In this document: positions 38,058-46,828 of the stretch, one piece after another
How positions within the stretch are numbered: the stretch's first letter is position 1
Layout: each line of letters starts with the position of its first letter
Assembly (NCBI GenBank): GCA_021202985.1
Contig: JAJQCA010000009.1
Location: 1-48,791 of the forward strand
Direction: 5' to 3'
DNA from: Alistipes sp.
GTDB taxonomy: Bacteria > Bacteroidota > Bacteroidia > Bacteroidales > Rikenellaceae
DNA length: 48,791 bases
Translations under genes and position numbers: made by a program
The notes under the pieces: model-generated
Database searches by the model: none
What the model saw: only the letters and a program-made list of their open reading frames with translations
What the model was told of the DNA's origin: nothing

Positions 38058-38615
38058 ATGTCAAGGATTGGAAAATTACCTGTAAACCTGCCGTCAGGCG
38101 TGAGCGTGGAAATCGCTCCCGACAACACGGTCACGGTTAAAGGGCCGCTTGGCACGCTGAGCCAGAAAGTAGACTCTGACATCACCGTGAAAGTGGAAGA
38201 CGGGGTACTCACCGTAGAACGCCCCACAAACCAACCCCGCCACCGTTCGATGCACGGGCTGTACCGCTCGCTGATAAACAATATGGTGGTTGGTGTATCT
38301 ACCGGCTACGAAACCAAACAGGAACTGGTCGGTGTAGGATTTAAGGCCGAAGTCGAAGGACAGCTGCTGAAGCTCTCCCTCGGTTACTCGCATGACATTT
38401 ACGTGATGCTCCCGCCGGAAGTGAAGGCGGAAGCGCAGCAGGAAAAGAAGGGGAACCCCATCGTGACCCTGCGCAGCATCGACAAACAACTTATCGGACA
38501 GGTTGCAGCCAAGATTCGTTCCCTGCGCAAACCGGAGCCTTACAAGGGTAAGGGTATCAGGTTCGTGGGCGAACAGCTCCGCCGCAAGGCCGGTAAATCA
38601 GCAAACGCTAAATAG
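38058..38615 (+). CDS. rplF: 50S ribosomal protein L6
   Basis: The 185-residue protein starts [20 protein letters not shown] and ends with [20 protein letters not shown], the two-domain L6 pattern. It lies near the sarcin-ricin loop of the 50S subunit. Spacing to rpsH and rplR is 16 and 14 nt. Confidence 0.98.
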   Translation: MSRIGKLPVNLPSGVSVEIAPDNTVTVKGPLGTLSQKVDSDITVKVEDGVLTVERPTNQPRHRSMHGLYRSLINNMVVGVSTGYETKQELVGVGFKAEVEGQLLKLSLGYSHDIYVMLPPEVKAEAQQEKKGNPIVTLRSIDKQLIGQVAAKIRSLRKPEPYKGKGIRFVGEQLRRKAGKSANAK

Positions 38616-38629
38616 TAAAACGTAAAGTT

Positions 38630-38992
38630 ATGTCACTGAGTAAATTGGAAAGAAGGGCGCGGATTAAAATGCGCATCCGCAAGATAGTAAGCGGTACCGC
38701 TGAAAAGCCCCGTATGTCTGTTTACAGGAGCAACAAGCAGATATACGTACAGTTCATCGACGATAACAGCGGGGTTACACTGGCGTCTGCATCGTCCCTG
38801 GACAAGGAACTTTCGGGTAAGACCGCGGGTATGAACAAAACGCAGGTGGCCGCAGCCGTAGGTAAGATGGCCGCCGAGCGCGCTTTGGCAAAAGGTATAT
38901 CCGAGGTCGCATTCGACCGTAACGGCTACCTGTACCACGGAAGGGTAAAACAATTAGCGGACTCCGCACGCGAAGGCGGGCTTAAATTCTAA
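38630..38992 (+). CDS. rplR: 50S ribosomal protein L18
   Basis: The 120-residue protein has [40 protein letters not shown] and the C-terminal [20 protein letters not shown], as in L18, which links 5S rRNA to the large subunit. Length is normal. Confidence 0.98.
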   Translation: MSLSKLERRARIKMRIRKIVSGTAEKPRMSVYRSNKQIYVQFIDDNSGVTLASASSLDKELSGKTAGMNKTQVAAAVGKMAAERALAKGISEVAFDRNGYLYHGRVKQLADSAREGGLKF

Positions 38993-39001
38993 CGCAAAGC
39001 T

Positions 39002-39520
39002 ATGTCAAATACAAACATAAAAAAGGTAAGGACGAGCGACCTGGAGCTTAAAGACAGGCTCGTGAGCATCCAGCGTGTTACAAAGGTAACCAAAGGGGGT
39101 CGTACCTTCAGTTTCTCGGCCATCGTGGTGGTCGGTAACGAGAACGGGATCGTAGGCTACGGCCTGGGTAAAGCCGGCGAAGTTACCTCTGCGATTGCAA
39201 AGGGCGTGGAGGATGCCAAGAAGAACCTCGTAAAAATACCGGTGCTGAACGGTACCATCCCGCACAAACAGGAAGCGCGTTACAGCGGTTCGCACGTTAT
39301 GATTCGCCCGGCCGCCCCGGGTACGGGAATTATAGCCGGCGGTGCGATGCGTGCCGTGCTGGAGAGCGTGGGTATCAAGAACGTACTTGCAAAGAGCAAG
39401 GGTTCGTCGAACCCGCACAACCTTGTGAAGGCGACGGTAGCCGCGCTTCTGGAGCTGCGCGACGCCCGGAGCGTATCGCAGGTGAGGGGTGTGTCGCTCG
39501 ACAAAGTGTTTAACGGTTAA
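39002..39520 (+). CDS. rpsE: 30S ribosomal protein S5
   Basis: The 172-residue protein has the double-stranded RNA-binding region with [20 protein letters not shown] and the [20 protein letters not shown] block typical of S5, which guards decoding accuracy and mRNA entry. rpmD follows after 13 nt. Confidence 0.98.
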   Translation: MSNTNIKKVRTSDLELKDRLVSIQRVTKVTKGGRTFSFSAIVVVGNENGIVGYGLGKAGEVTSAIAKGVEDAKKNLVKIPVLNGTIPHKQEARYSGSHVMIRPAAPGTGIIAGGAMRAVLESVGIKNVLAKSKGSSNPHNLVKATVAALLELRDARSVSQVRGVSLDKVFNG

Positions 39521-39533
39521 ACAGCGACGAGTA

Positions 39534-39992
39534 ATGGCAAGATTGAAGATAACACAGGTAAAGAGCCGTATCGGCGCTACCAAATTACAGAAGAGCAACC
39601 TCGACGCTCTCGGGCTTCGCAAGATGAACAGGACGGTGGAACACAGCGACAGCAAGATCATACTCGGTATGCTGGAAAAAGTGAAACACCTCGTTGTAAT
39701 CGAGCAGGTGGAAGATAAGGCCGCCAAAGCACCGAAAGCTGCCAAGGCCGCAGCCGCTCCGGCCGAACCGAAGGCCGAGAAAACTGCCGACGCCGCGGCC
39801 GAACCGAAAGAGGCTAAAGCGGAGAAGGCTCCCAAGGCCGAGAAAGCGGAAAAAGCACCGAAGGCCGAAAAGGCCCCGGCAGCCAAAACGGCTAAACCCA
39901 AAGCCGAGAAGGCCGGGAACGATGCCGCCGCCGAGCCGAAAGCAAAGAAAAGTGTAAAACCGGAAACAAGCACAGAAGATGAATCTAAATAG
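39534..39992 (+). CDS. rpmD: 50S ribosomal protein L30 with long charged C-terminal tail
   Basis: The first 60 residues are a normal L30 (MARLKITQVKSRIGATKLQK, then DALGLRKMNRTVEHSDS and KHLVVIEQVED). L30 is usually about 60 residues; here the reading frame continues for about 92 more, made almost only of Ala, Lys, Glu and Pro with PKAEKA-like repeats. The tail is probably disordered and highly charged. I chose ATG 39534, where the L30 fold begins. The gene ends 14 nt inside the start of rplO, so the tail-coding part is fixed in frame against that gene and is not a sequencing artefact of the end. Its function is unknown. Confidence 0.95.
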   Translation: MARLKITQVKSRIGATKLQKSNLDALGLRKMNRTVEHSDSKIILGMLEKVKHLVVIEQVEDKAAKAPKAAKAAAAPAEPKAEKTADAAAEPKEAKAEKAPKAEKAEKAPKAEKAPAAKTAKPKAEKAGNDAAAEPKAKKSVKPETSTEDESK

Positions 39993-40425
39993 CTTAAAAC
40001 CCGCCAAAGGGTCAACCCACAGCGAGAAAAGGATCGGTCGCGGACAGGGTTCGGGACGCGGTGGAACCTCTACGCGCGGCCACAAAGGTGCCCAGTCGCG
40101 TTCGGGTTACTCGCAGAAGCTCGGTTTCGAAGGGGGCCAGATGCCTCTGCAGAGGCGCCTGCCGAAGTTCGGTTTCAAGAATCACAAACGAGTGGAATTC
40201 AAGGCTATAAACCTTTCCGTACTGGAGGAGCTGGCAACCAAGAAATCCCTCACGGTGATAAACCCGGAAACCCTGGCACAGGCAGGTGTGGTCTCGAAGA
40301 ACGACCGCATCAAAATCCTGGGTAACGGAACGCTCACTAAGACCGTCGAAGTAACCGCCCACGCCTTCTCCAAGAGCGCGGTAGCGGCCATCGAGGCTCA
40401 GCAGGGTAAAGCCGTAAAACTCTAA
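39979..40425 (+). CDS. rplO: 50S ribosomal protein L15
   Basis: The 148-residue protein begins MNLNSLKPAKGSTHSEKRIG and has RGQGSGRGGTSTRGHKGAQS and GGQMPLQRRLPKFGFKN, the L15 signature. L15 organises late 50S assembly. Its start overlaps the rpmD tail by 14 nt. secY follows after 18 nt. Confidence 0.98.
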   Translation: MNLNSLKPAKGSTHSEKRIGRGQGSGRGGTSTRGHKGAQSRSGYSQKLGFEGGQMPLQRRLPKFGFKNHKRVEFKAINLSVLEELATKKSLTVINPETLAQAGVVSKNDRIKILGNGTLTKTVEVTAHAFSKSAVAAIEAQQGKAVKL

Positions 40426-40443
40426 AAAACCCAACCCAAGCTT

Positions 40444-41772
40444 ATGAAAAGGCTTATCGAAACCATTAAAAATATTTTCAGGATAGAAGAACTGCGTAAC
40501 AGGATTCTGTATACGCTGGGTCTTCTTCTTGTTTTCCGGTTCGGTAGTTTTGTGGTGATACCGGGGATCAACCCCACCGCCCTGAGTGCGCTTCAGGACC
40601 AGGTCGGCGGGAACGGTCTCCTCGGGCTAATAGACATTTTCTCCGGGGGCGCGTTCTCTAACGCGTCGATTTTCGCCCTCGGGGTGATGCCCTACATTTC
40701 CGCGTCCATCGTTATCCAGCTTTTGGGTATCGTGGTCCCCTACTTCCAGAAATTGCAGAAGGAGGGTGAAAGCGGACGCCGCAAAATCAACCAGCTGACC
40801 AGGTACCTGACCATCGGGGTCCTCCTGATACAGGGTCCGGCTTACCTGGCGAATCTCTATGCACAGTTGCCCGACGCCGCGTTCGTACTCGGCAGGGGCA
40901 GTATACTGTTCACGATTGTAGCAACGGTCGTAATGATTGCCGGCACGATGTTCGTGATGTGGCTCGGGGAAAAGATTACCGACAAGGGTATAGGCAACGG
41001 TATTTCGCTGCTTATCATGGTCGGTATCGTAGCCCGCCTGCCGCACGCGCTTCTGGCGGAAATCAACACCCGTTTCACGGAAGCGACCGGGGGTCTGGTC
41101 ATGCTCGTCGTAGAGCTCGTTATCTGGTTCCTCGTCTTTATGGCGACCATCGCACTGGTACAGGCCGTACGCCGTATCCCGGTGCAGTACGCCAAGAGGA
41201 TAGTGGGTAACAAGCAGTACGGCGGTGCCCGACAATACATCCCGCTCAAGGTTAACGCCGCCAACGTGATGCCTATCATCTTCGCGCAGGCGCTCATGTT
41301 CATCCCGGCGTTCTTCACCCGGTTCGAATCGACTAGGGGCTTCGGTGCCGCCTTTGCCGATTACACCGGCTTCTGGTACAATCTTACATTTGCAGTGTTG
41401 GTTATCGCGTTCACCTATTTCTACACCGCGGTAACCGTGAACCCCAACATGATGGCCGACGACATGAAACGTAACGGCGGCTTTATTCCGGGCGTCAAAC
41501 CCGGTAAGAAGACCGTCGACTACATCGACACCATCATGACGAGGATCACACTCCCCGGCTCGATCTTCCTCGCAATCGTGGCAATCCTGCCCGCATTCGC
41601 GACGAGGCTCGGAATCAACAACCAGTTCGCCCTCTTCTTCGGGGGTACCTCGCTGCTGATTCTCGTGGGCGTAGTCCTCGACACCCTCAAGCAGATCGAA
41701 AGTTACCTGCTGCTCCGCCATTACGACGGCCTGATGAAAACGGGTCGTATAAAAGGCAGGGCCGGAGCGTAA
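40444..41772 (+). CDS. secY: Preprotein translocase channel subunit SecY
   Basis: The 442-residue protein has ten membrane segments, starting with RILYTLGLLLVFRFGSFVVI, a plug region after the first segment (GGNGLLGLIDIFSGGAFSNA), and the signature YISASIVIQLLG and the cytoplasmic loop GEKITDKGIGNGISLLIMVG. It forms the Sec channel with SecE and SecG. Length and motifs are normal. It lies at the end of the spc part; adk, common after secY in many bacteria, is absent and a 309-nt spacer leads to map. Confidence 0.98.
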   Translation: MKRLIETIKNIFRIEELRNRILYTLGLLLVFRFGSFVVIPGINPTALSALQDQVGGNGLLGLIDIFSGGAFSNASIFALGVMPYISASIVIQLLGIVVPYFQKLQKEGESGRRKINQLTRYLTIGVLLIQGPAYLANLYAQLPDAAFVLGRGSILFTIVATVVMIAGTMFVMWLGEKITDKGIGNGISLLIMVGIVARLPHALLAEINTRFTEATGGLVMLVVELVIWFLVFMATIALVQAVRRIPVQYAKRIVGNKQYGGARQYIPLKVNAANVMPIIFAQALMFIPAFFTRFESTRGFGAAFADYTGFWYNLTFAVLVIAFTYFYTAVTVNPNMMADDMKRNGGFIPGVKPGKKTVDYIDTIMTRITLPGSIFLAIVAILPAFATRLGINNQFALFFGGTSLLILVGVVLDTLKQIESYLLLRHYDGLMKTGRIKGRAGA

Positions 41773-42081
41773 ACGCATTCGAAAAGTTACAAAGAGTTCT
41801 TAACCAAGGCGCCCGGCAGGGGTTGCGACGGGTAAGGAAGCTTGCAGGGGGCGAGAGGAGAGTGCGGGAAGGGCCTTTACGGTGGCCGGCCGGTCCAAAA
41901 ACGTTATGCCAGGGGACCGGAGGCCAACTACAGGGTCACCGCCGGTGGAGGAGACGTGAAACGGTGCCCGACACCGGAGGCCAACTACAGGGCCGCACGG
42001 ACGGCAAACAGTCCGGGAGTATCCGGTGAACCGCTGCAAGACAATAAATTACCCGCCCGCAACGTTTTAAAGGGCATTGGA
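41773..42081 (+). other. 309-nt spacer before map with 20-nt direct repeat
   Basis: ACCGGAGGCCAACTACAGGG occurs at 41916-41935 and again at 41973-41992, 57 nt apart. The first copy overlaps the 3' arm of a 7-bp hairpin (CCGGTCC 41890-41896 with GGACCGG 41914-41920). The map reading frame is open through this region from a TTG at 41842 and both copies read PEANYR in it, but without an ATG or protein-like context I treat it as noncoding. A leader RNA is possible. Confidence 0.5.
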
Positions 42082-42861
42082 ATGATGATACAACTTAAGA
42101 CGAAGGAAGAAATAGAGCTGCTCCGCGAGAATAACCGACTCGTATCGCTGACGCTGGCCGAAATCGGGAAACATATCCGGCCGGGTGTCACAACGAAGAA
42201 ACTCGACGCAATCGCCGAAGAGTTTATTCGTTCCCACGGAGCGGTTCCAGGCTTCCTCGGGTACAACGGGTTTCCGGCTTCACTGTGTATTTCGGTGAAC
42301 GAGCAGGTTGTGCACGGGATTCCTTCGGATTACGTCCTTCAGGAAGGCGACATCATTTCGGTCGACTGCGGCACATTTATGAAGGGGTTTTATGGCGATT
42401 CGGCCTATACATTCGCAGTAGGGGAAGTCCCCGCGGATGTAAGGCGGCTAATGGAAATCACCAAGGAAGCTCTTTATAAAGGAGTCGAGCAGGTAAAGGC
42501 AGGTAACCGTATAGGGGATATATCTGCCGCCGTGCAAAGCATGGCCGAAACGAACGGTTTCTCGGTAGTGAGGGAGCTTGTGGGCCACGGCCTCGGCAGG
42601 AAGATGCACGAGGCCCCCGAAGTTCCGAACTATGGCGTCAAAGGCCGCGGGCCCGTGCTCAAAGAGGGCATGGTACTGTGTATCGAGCCGATGATAAACA
42701 TGGGAACCAAGCACGTCGTATTCGAAAGGGACGGCTGGACGGTACGCACGCGCGACCGCAAACCTTCGGCCCACTACGAATTCGCAGTGGCGGTAACGAA
42801 GGAAGGCGCGGATGTGCTTACCGACTTCGGTGTCATCGAAAACGAAATTAACAACAGCTAA
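42082..42861 (+). CDS. map: Methionine aminopeptidase type I
   Basis: The 259-residue protein removes the starting Met from new proteins. It has the type I pattern: CISVNEQVVHGIPSDYVLQE with the substrate His, the metal ligands in SVDCGTFMKGFYGDSAYTF, the second His in VRELVGHGLGRKMHEAPEVP, and the Glu ligands in GMVLCIEPMINMG and SAHYEFAVAV. The start is ATG 42082 (or the next ATG, 42085); a TTG-started extension back to 41842 is unlikely. infA follows after 6 nt. Confidence 0.97.
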   Translation: MMIQLKTKEEIELLRENNRLVSLTLAEIGKHIRPGVTTKKLDAIAEEFIRSHGAVPGFLGYNGFPASLCISVNEQVVHGIPSDYVLQEGDIISVDCGTFMKGFYGDSAYTFAVGEVPADVRRLMEITKEALYKGVEQVKAGNRIGDISAAVQSMAETNGFSVVRELVGHGLGRKMHEAPEVPNYGVKGRGPVLKEGMVLCIEPMINMGTKHVVFERDGWTVRTRDRKPSAHYEFAVAVTKEGADVLTDFGVIENEINNS

Positions 42862-42867
42862 GACTCT

Positions 42868-43086
42868 ATGGCAAAACAGACTGCTATCGAAAAAGACGGT
42901 ACGATTATCGAGGCCCTGTCGAACGCGATGTTCCGCGTAGAACTGGACAACGGCCACGTAATCACCGCCCATATCTCCGGCAAGATGAGGATGCACTACA
43001 TCAAAATCCTGCCCGGCGATAAGGTAAAAGTTGAAATGTCCCCGTACGACCTCAGTAAAGGGCGGATTTCATTCCGTTACAAATAG
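42868..43086 (+). CDS. infA: Translation initiation factor IF-1
   Basis: The 72-residue OB-fold protein starts [20 protein letters not shown] and has [20 protein letters not shown] and [20 protein letters not shown]. It blocks the A site at initiation. An 82-nt gap to rpmJ holds a small hairpin (CGGGTG/CACCCG). Confidence 0.98.
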   Translation: MAKQTAIEKDGTIIEALSNAMFRVELDNGHVITAHISGKMRMHYIKILPGDKVKVEMSPYDLSKGRISFRYK

Positions 43087-43168
43087 GGGCTCAAACGGCA
43101 GGACCAGGGTCCGGACCGCAGACGGGTGAACCACCCGCGGGCGGAAGGGAATCAAAAAAACACGAGAG

Positions 43169-43285
43169 ATGAAAGTAAAAGCATCGATTAAGAAAAGAAG
43201 TGAGGATTGCAAAATCGTAAAGCGCAAAGGAAAGCTCTACGTTATCTGCAAAAAGAATCCTAAGTTCAAAATGCGCCAGGGTTAA
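43169..43285 (+). CDS. rpmJ: 50S ribosomal protein L36, with reduced zinc ligands
   Basis: This 38-residue gene is below common length cut-offs: [20 protein letters not shown], then [18 protein letters not shown]. The zinc form of L36 has three Cys and a His (C11, C14, C27, H32). Here C14 and C27 remain but position 11 is Ser and 32 is Lys, so zinc binding is probably lost. The stop codon lies inside the left arm of a perfect 9-bp hairpin. Confidence 0.95.
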   Translation: MKVKASIKKRSEDCKIVKRKGKLYVICKKNPKFKMRQG

Positions 43286-43339
43286 TATTTGCGCCTCTGC
43301 AAATATTACCGTAAGTAACGCTTACGGCCGTCAGCGGCC
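43284..43339 (+). promoter_or_regulatory. Three tandem hairpins between rpmJ and rpsM
   Basis: AATATTTGC (43284-43292, including the last bases of the rpmJ stop) pairs with GCAAATATT (43299-43307); CCGTAAG (43309-43315) with CTTACGG (43321-43327); and GGCCG (43326-43330) with CGGCC (43335-43339), the last two sharing bases. The rest of the 138-nt spacer is unstructured to my eye. In E. coli S4 represses the alpha operon at the rpsM leader, so this is a natural place for control, but the shape is not the E. coli pseudoknot. Confidence 0.55.
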
Positions 43340-43423
43340 GGGAAGCGAACACGGCGAAGGGAAGCAAACCGGGGTTGACGCCCGGAGTGCTTCGAAAATT
43401 AAACCACACAGTAAAAAAGATTT

Positions 43424-43804
43424 ATGGCACGTATAGTAGGTGTAGATTTACCTAAGAATAAAAGGGGCGAAATTGGCCTCACCTATATTTACGGTATAGG
43501 TCGCAGCACGTCGCGCATGATCCTCGAGATGGCCGGCGTGGATGTGAACACGAAAGTACAGGACTGGACCGACGACCAGGTAGCCGCCATCCGTGGAGCC
43601 ATTGCGGACAGCGGTATCAAAGTCGAGGGGGAAGCCCGCTCGGTGGTACAGCTCAACATTAAACGCCTTATGGACATCGGTTGCTACCGTGGTATCCGCC
43701 ACCGTATCGGCCTTCCGGTAAGGGGACAGAGCACCAAGAACAACGCCCGTACCCGCAAAGGGAGGAAGAAGACAGTCGCCAACAAGAAGAAAGCAACTAA
43801 GTAA
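43424..43804 (+). CDS. rpsM: 30S ribosomal protein S13
   Basis: The 126-residue protein begins [20 protein letters not shown] and has [20 protein letters not shown] and [20 protein letters not shown], followed by the basic tail. S13 bridges the subunits through the 30S head. rpsK follows after 12 nt. Confidence 0.99.
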   Translation: MARIVGVDLPKNKRGEIGLTYIYGIGRSTSRMILEMAGVDVNTKVQDWTDDQVAAIRGAIADSGIKVEGEARSVVQLNIKRLMDIGCYRGIRHRIGLPVRGQSTKNNARTRKGRKKTVANKKKATK

Positions 43805-43816
43805 TAGGACAGAGTT

Positions 43817-44206
43817 ATGGCTAAAAAATCAGGAACAGTTAAAAAGAAGGTCGTTAAAGTGGAGGCCCTCGGCGCCGCTTACGTACACTCGACTTTCAAC
43901 AACGTTATTATCACCCTTACCAACGGTAACGGCGATGTGATAAGCTGGAGCTCTGCGGGTAAAATGGGATTCAGGGGTTCGAAGAAGAACACCCCCTATG
44001 CCGCCCAGACCGCCGCACAGGATTGTGCGAAAGTTGCCTACGACATGGGTCTTCGCAAGGTCAAGGTATATGTTAAAGGTCCGGGTTCGGGCCGCGAATC
44101 GGCCATCAGGACCATCCACGGCGCCGGCATCGAAGTGATAGAGATAGTGGACGTTACTCCGCTGCCCCACAACGGCTGCCGCCCGCCCAACCGCAGGAGG
44201 GTATAA
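43817..44206 (+). CDS. rpsK: 30S ribosomal protein S11
   Basis: The 129-residue protein has [20 protein letters not shown], the [20 protein letters not shown] block and the terminal [19 protein letters not shown]11 lies in the platform near the E site. A 137-nt spacer with short hairpins (GTGCCG/CGGTAC, TCTCC/GGAGA) follows. Confidence 0.99.
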   Translation: MAKKSGTVKKKVVKVEALGAAYVHSTFNNVIITLTNGNGDVISWSSAGKMGFRGSKKNTPYAAQTAAQDCAKVAYDMGLRKVKVYVKGPGSGRESAIRTIHGAGIEVIEIVDVTPLPHNGCRPPNRRRV

Positions 44207-44343
44207 TCCGGCAGTCGGATAAACGGCTCTTACAACACATACACATTCAGGGCCGGGGTGCCGAAACGGTACATCTCCCACACAGATCGGAGACCGCTTC
44301 CGAAAGGCAACGACCCGGACCGCAATAAGTAAAAAACAAAACA

Positions 44344-44949
44344 ATGGCAAGATATATAGGACCAAAAACGAAGATCGCCCGCAAGTTCGGCGAAGCCATT
44401 TTCGGCGCGGATAAAGCTCTCGAGAAGAAGAATTATCCTCCCGGACAGCACGGTCTTGCACGCAAACGCAAAAAAGTATCGGAATACGGTATCCAGCTCA
44501 GCGAGAAGCAGAAGGCCAAATACACCTACGGTATCCTCGAAAAGCAGTTCCACAGGACTTTCGACGAGGCTTCGCGTATGGGCGGTATCACGGGTGAGAA
44601 CCTGCTGAAACTGCTCGAATGCCGTCTGGACAATGTGGTTTACCGCCTCGGTATCGCCCCCACCCGTGCCGGCGCGCGCCAGTTGGTATCGCACCGCCAC
44701 ATCACGGTGAACGGCCACATAGTGAACATACCGTCGTACAGCCTAAAACCGGGCGACGTGGTATCGGTTCGCGAGAAATCGAAAAGCCTCGAGGTAATAC
44801 AGGACTCACTCACCGGCGGACGCAAGCGTTACGCATGGCTGGAATGGGACAACTCATCCATGACGGGCAAGTTTCTGAACCGCCCCGAAAGGGAAGATAT
44901 CCCGGAGAACATCAGGGAACAGCTGATCGTCGAACTCTACTCTAAATAG
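44344..44949 (+). CDS. rpsD: 30S ribosomal protein S4
   Basis: The 201-residue protein starts [20 protein letters not shown], has the zinc-free N-terminus (no Cys cluster), and the S4 RNA-binding domain [20 protein letters not shown] then [21 protein letters not shown]4 nucleates 30S assembly. Its stop codon lies at the start of a perfect 7-bp hairpin (AGGCCTG 44948-44954, CAGGCCT 44960-44966). Confidence 0.99.
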   Translation: MARYIGPKTKIARKFGEAIFGADKALEKKNYPPGQHGLARKRKKVSEYGIQLSEKQKAKYTYGILEKQFHRTFDEASRMGGITGENLLKLLECRLDNVVYRLGIAPTRAGARQLVSHRHITVNGHIVNIPSYSLKPGDVVSVREKSKSLEVIQDSLTGGRKRYAWLEWDNSSMTGKFLNRPEREDIPENIREQLIVELYSK

Positions 44950-45128
44950 GCCTGACCGACAGGCCTGTTGCCGGCAGGGACGGCGGAGAAGAGGTGCAGC
45001 CGTATCGGAGAACCGGCGATTAACCGGTTTTCCAGGAGCGGCTCCCGAAACCCAAACCGTCCGGGCGGCCAGCTAAAAACAAATTTTACCTGTGTTCACA
45101 CAGAAAGTAACGAAAAGCAAAATATATT
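44950..45128 (+). other. 179-nt spacer between rpsD and rpoA with hairpins
   Basis: The spacer opens with the hairpin that overlaps the rpsD stop, then AACCGG (about 45020-45025) pairs with CCGGTT (about 45032-45038) ahead of a short T-rich run. The last 60 nt are A-rich without structure. No TAnnTTTG is seen. It may regulate the rpoA-rplQ part, or only space it. Confidence 0.45.
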
Positions 45129-46121
45129 ATGGCAATATTAGCATTCCAGAAACCTGAAAAGGTCATTATGCTCGAATCGACTTCGACGTTCGGTAAATTC
45201 GAATTCCGTCCGTTGGAGCCCGGTTTCGGCATGACTGTCGGCAATGCCCTCCGCCGTATCCTGTTGTCCTCCCTGGAGGGTTACGCGATTACGACGGTAA
45301 AGGTATCCGGCGTAGACCATGAGTTTGCCGCTATTCCCGGAGTGATGGAAGGAATGATCGATATCATCCTCAACCTGAAACAGGTGCGCTTTATCCGCAC
45401 AGTGGACAATACCGAGAGCGAAAAGGTGACCGTGAACGTTGCCGGACAGACCGAGCTTACCGCCGGTTACATCTCGAATTTCCTCGCCGGTTTCAAGGTG
45501 CTCAATCCCGACCTGGTAATATGCCGCCTTACACCCGAGACCAAGCTCCAGATAGAGCTTACCATCGGCAAAGGGCGCGGTTACGTTCCCGCCGAGGAAA
45601 ACCAGCCGGCCGAGGCCGAGTTCGGGCTGCTTCCCATCGATTCCATCCACACCCCTATCAAAAACGTAAAGTATTCGATAGACAACTACCGTGTGGAGCA
45701 GAGGACCGACTATGAAAAGCTCAACCTCGAAATCACCACCGACGGTTCGATCCACCCGAAAGACGCTCTGAAAGAGGCCGCTAAGATACTTATCCAGCAC
45801 TTTATGCTCTTCTCGGACGAGAAGATAACGCTCAATATGGAAGAGAGTAACACCGCTGAGGAGTTCGACGAAGACGTGCTCCACATGCGCCAGCTCCTGA
45901 AGACCAAACTGTCGGACCAGAACCTCTCGGTAAGGGCGTTGAACTGCCTCAAGGCAGCCGAAGTGGACACTATCGGTGACCTGGTACGTTTCAACAGGAA
46001 CGACCTTCTGAAATTCCGCAACTTCGGTAAAAAATCGCTTACGGAACTGGACGACCTCCTGGCATCCCTGAACCTCTCATTCGGGATGGATGTCGTACCG
46101 TACAAACTAGACAAGGACTAA
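45129..46121 (+). CDS. rpoA: RNA polymerase subunit alpha
   Basis: The 330-residue protein has the N-terminal assembly domain ([20 protein letters not shown], then [20 protein letters not shown]) and the C-terminal promoter-contact domain ([20 protein letters not shown], then [20 protein letters not shown]). Length is normal. rplQ starts 3 nt later. Confidence 0.99.
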   Translation: MAILAFQKPEKVIMLESTSTFGKFEFRPLEPGFGMTVGNALRRILLSSLEGYAITTVKVSGVDHEFAAIPGVMEGMIDIILNLKQVRFIRTVDNTESEKVTVNVAGQTELTAGYISNFLAGFKVLNPDLVICRLTPETKLQIELTIGKGRGYVPAEENQPAEAEFGLLPIDSIHTPIKNVKYSIDNYRVEQRTDYEKLNLEITTDGSIHPKDALKEAAKILIQHFMLFSDEKITLNMEESNTAEEFDEDVLHMRQLLKTKLSDQNLSVRALNCLKAAEVDTIGDLVRFNRNDLLKFRNFGKKSLTELDDLLASLNLSFGMDVVPYKLDKD

Positions 46122-46124
46122 AGC

Positions 46125-46769
46125 ATGAGACACAATAAGAATTTCAATCATCTCGGCAGGCAGAGCGCCCACCGCAAAGCCATGCTGGCGAATATGGCCA
46201 CTTCACTTATCGTTCACAAGAGGATAAGCACCACGGTGGCCAAGGCAAAGGCCCTGAAAAGGTATGTCGAGCCGGTTATCACCCGCTCGAAAGACGACTC
46301 TACCCATTCGCGCCGTGTAGCCTTCAGCTACCTGCGCGACAAGAATGCGGTGACCGAGCTGTTCCGCATAGTAGGTCCCGCCATCGGCGACCGTCCGGGC
46401 GGTTACACGCGTATCCTTAAAACCGGCTTCCGTCTCGGGGATGCAGCCGATATGTGTATCATCGAACTGGTTGATTTCAACGAAACCTACAAGAAAGAGG
46501 AATCGGCAGGCAAAGGCCGCACCCGCCGCAGGCGCGGTGGCAGCGGTTCGAAGAAATCGGAGACCGCCCCAAAGGCGCAGGCAGAAGCGGCACCCGCCGT
46601 TGAAGCGGTGACAGAAGAGACCCCGCAGGTGGAACCGGCGGCTGAAGCGGTCGAAACCGCTCCGGCCACGGAAGCAGCTCCGGCCGTGGAGGAAGCCACA
46701 GCGGAAGAGGCTCCTGTCGAAGAAGCCCCGGCTGAGCAACCGGCCACCGAAGAACCGAAAGCAGAGTAA
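46125..46769 (+). CDS. rplQ: 50S ribosomal protein L17 with acidic Ala/Glu/Pro tail
   Basis: The first 120 residues are a normal L17 ([20 protein letters not shown], then [20 protein letters not shown]). L17 lies at the exit side of the 50S subunit. After a basic RRRRGG-like link, a tail of about 75 residues made of Ala, Glu, Pro, Val and Thr follows. Extended L17 is common in Bacteroidota; the length here is at the long side. It is the last gene of the cluster. Confidence 0.98.
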   Translation: MRHNKNFNHLGRQSAHRKAMLANMATSLIVHKRISTTVAKAKALKRYVEPVITRSKDDSTHSRRVAFSYLRDKNAVTELFRIVGPAIGDRPGGYTRILKTGFRLGDAADMCIIELVDFNETYKKEESAGKGRTRRRRGGSGSKKSETAPKAQAEAAPAVEAVTEETPQVEPAAEAVETAPATEAAPAVEEATAEEAPVEEAPAEQPATEEPKAE

Positions 46770-46785
46770 TTCCTGTTCCATAATC

Positions 46786-46828
46786 AAAAAGTGAGGGCGT
46801 CGACTTAAAGTCGACGCCCTCACTTTTT
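46786..46828 (+). terminator. Terminator of the ribosomal protein cluster
   Basis: A near-perfect 43-nt palindrome (arms 46786-46806 and 46808-46828, each 21 nt, ending AAAAA and TTTTT) starts 17 nt after the rplQ stop. It is one of the strongest hairpins in the window and closes the operon. Confidence 0.97.

Noticed and set aside
39005-40015. 336-codon minus-strand frame opposite rpsE-rpmD
   Set aside because: Its Ala/Phe/Ser-rich part is the reverse reading of the Lys/Ala/Glu tail of L30.
40627-41778. 383-codon minus-strand frame opposite secY
   Set aside because: Very charged, no domain, fully antisense to secY.
41842-42081. N-terminal extension of methionine aminopeptidase by 80 residues
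   Set aside because: It would need a TTG start, shows no conserved content, and the usual short N-terminus begins at the ATG pair 42082/42085.
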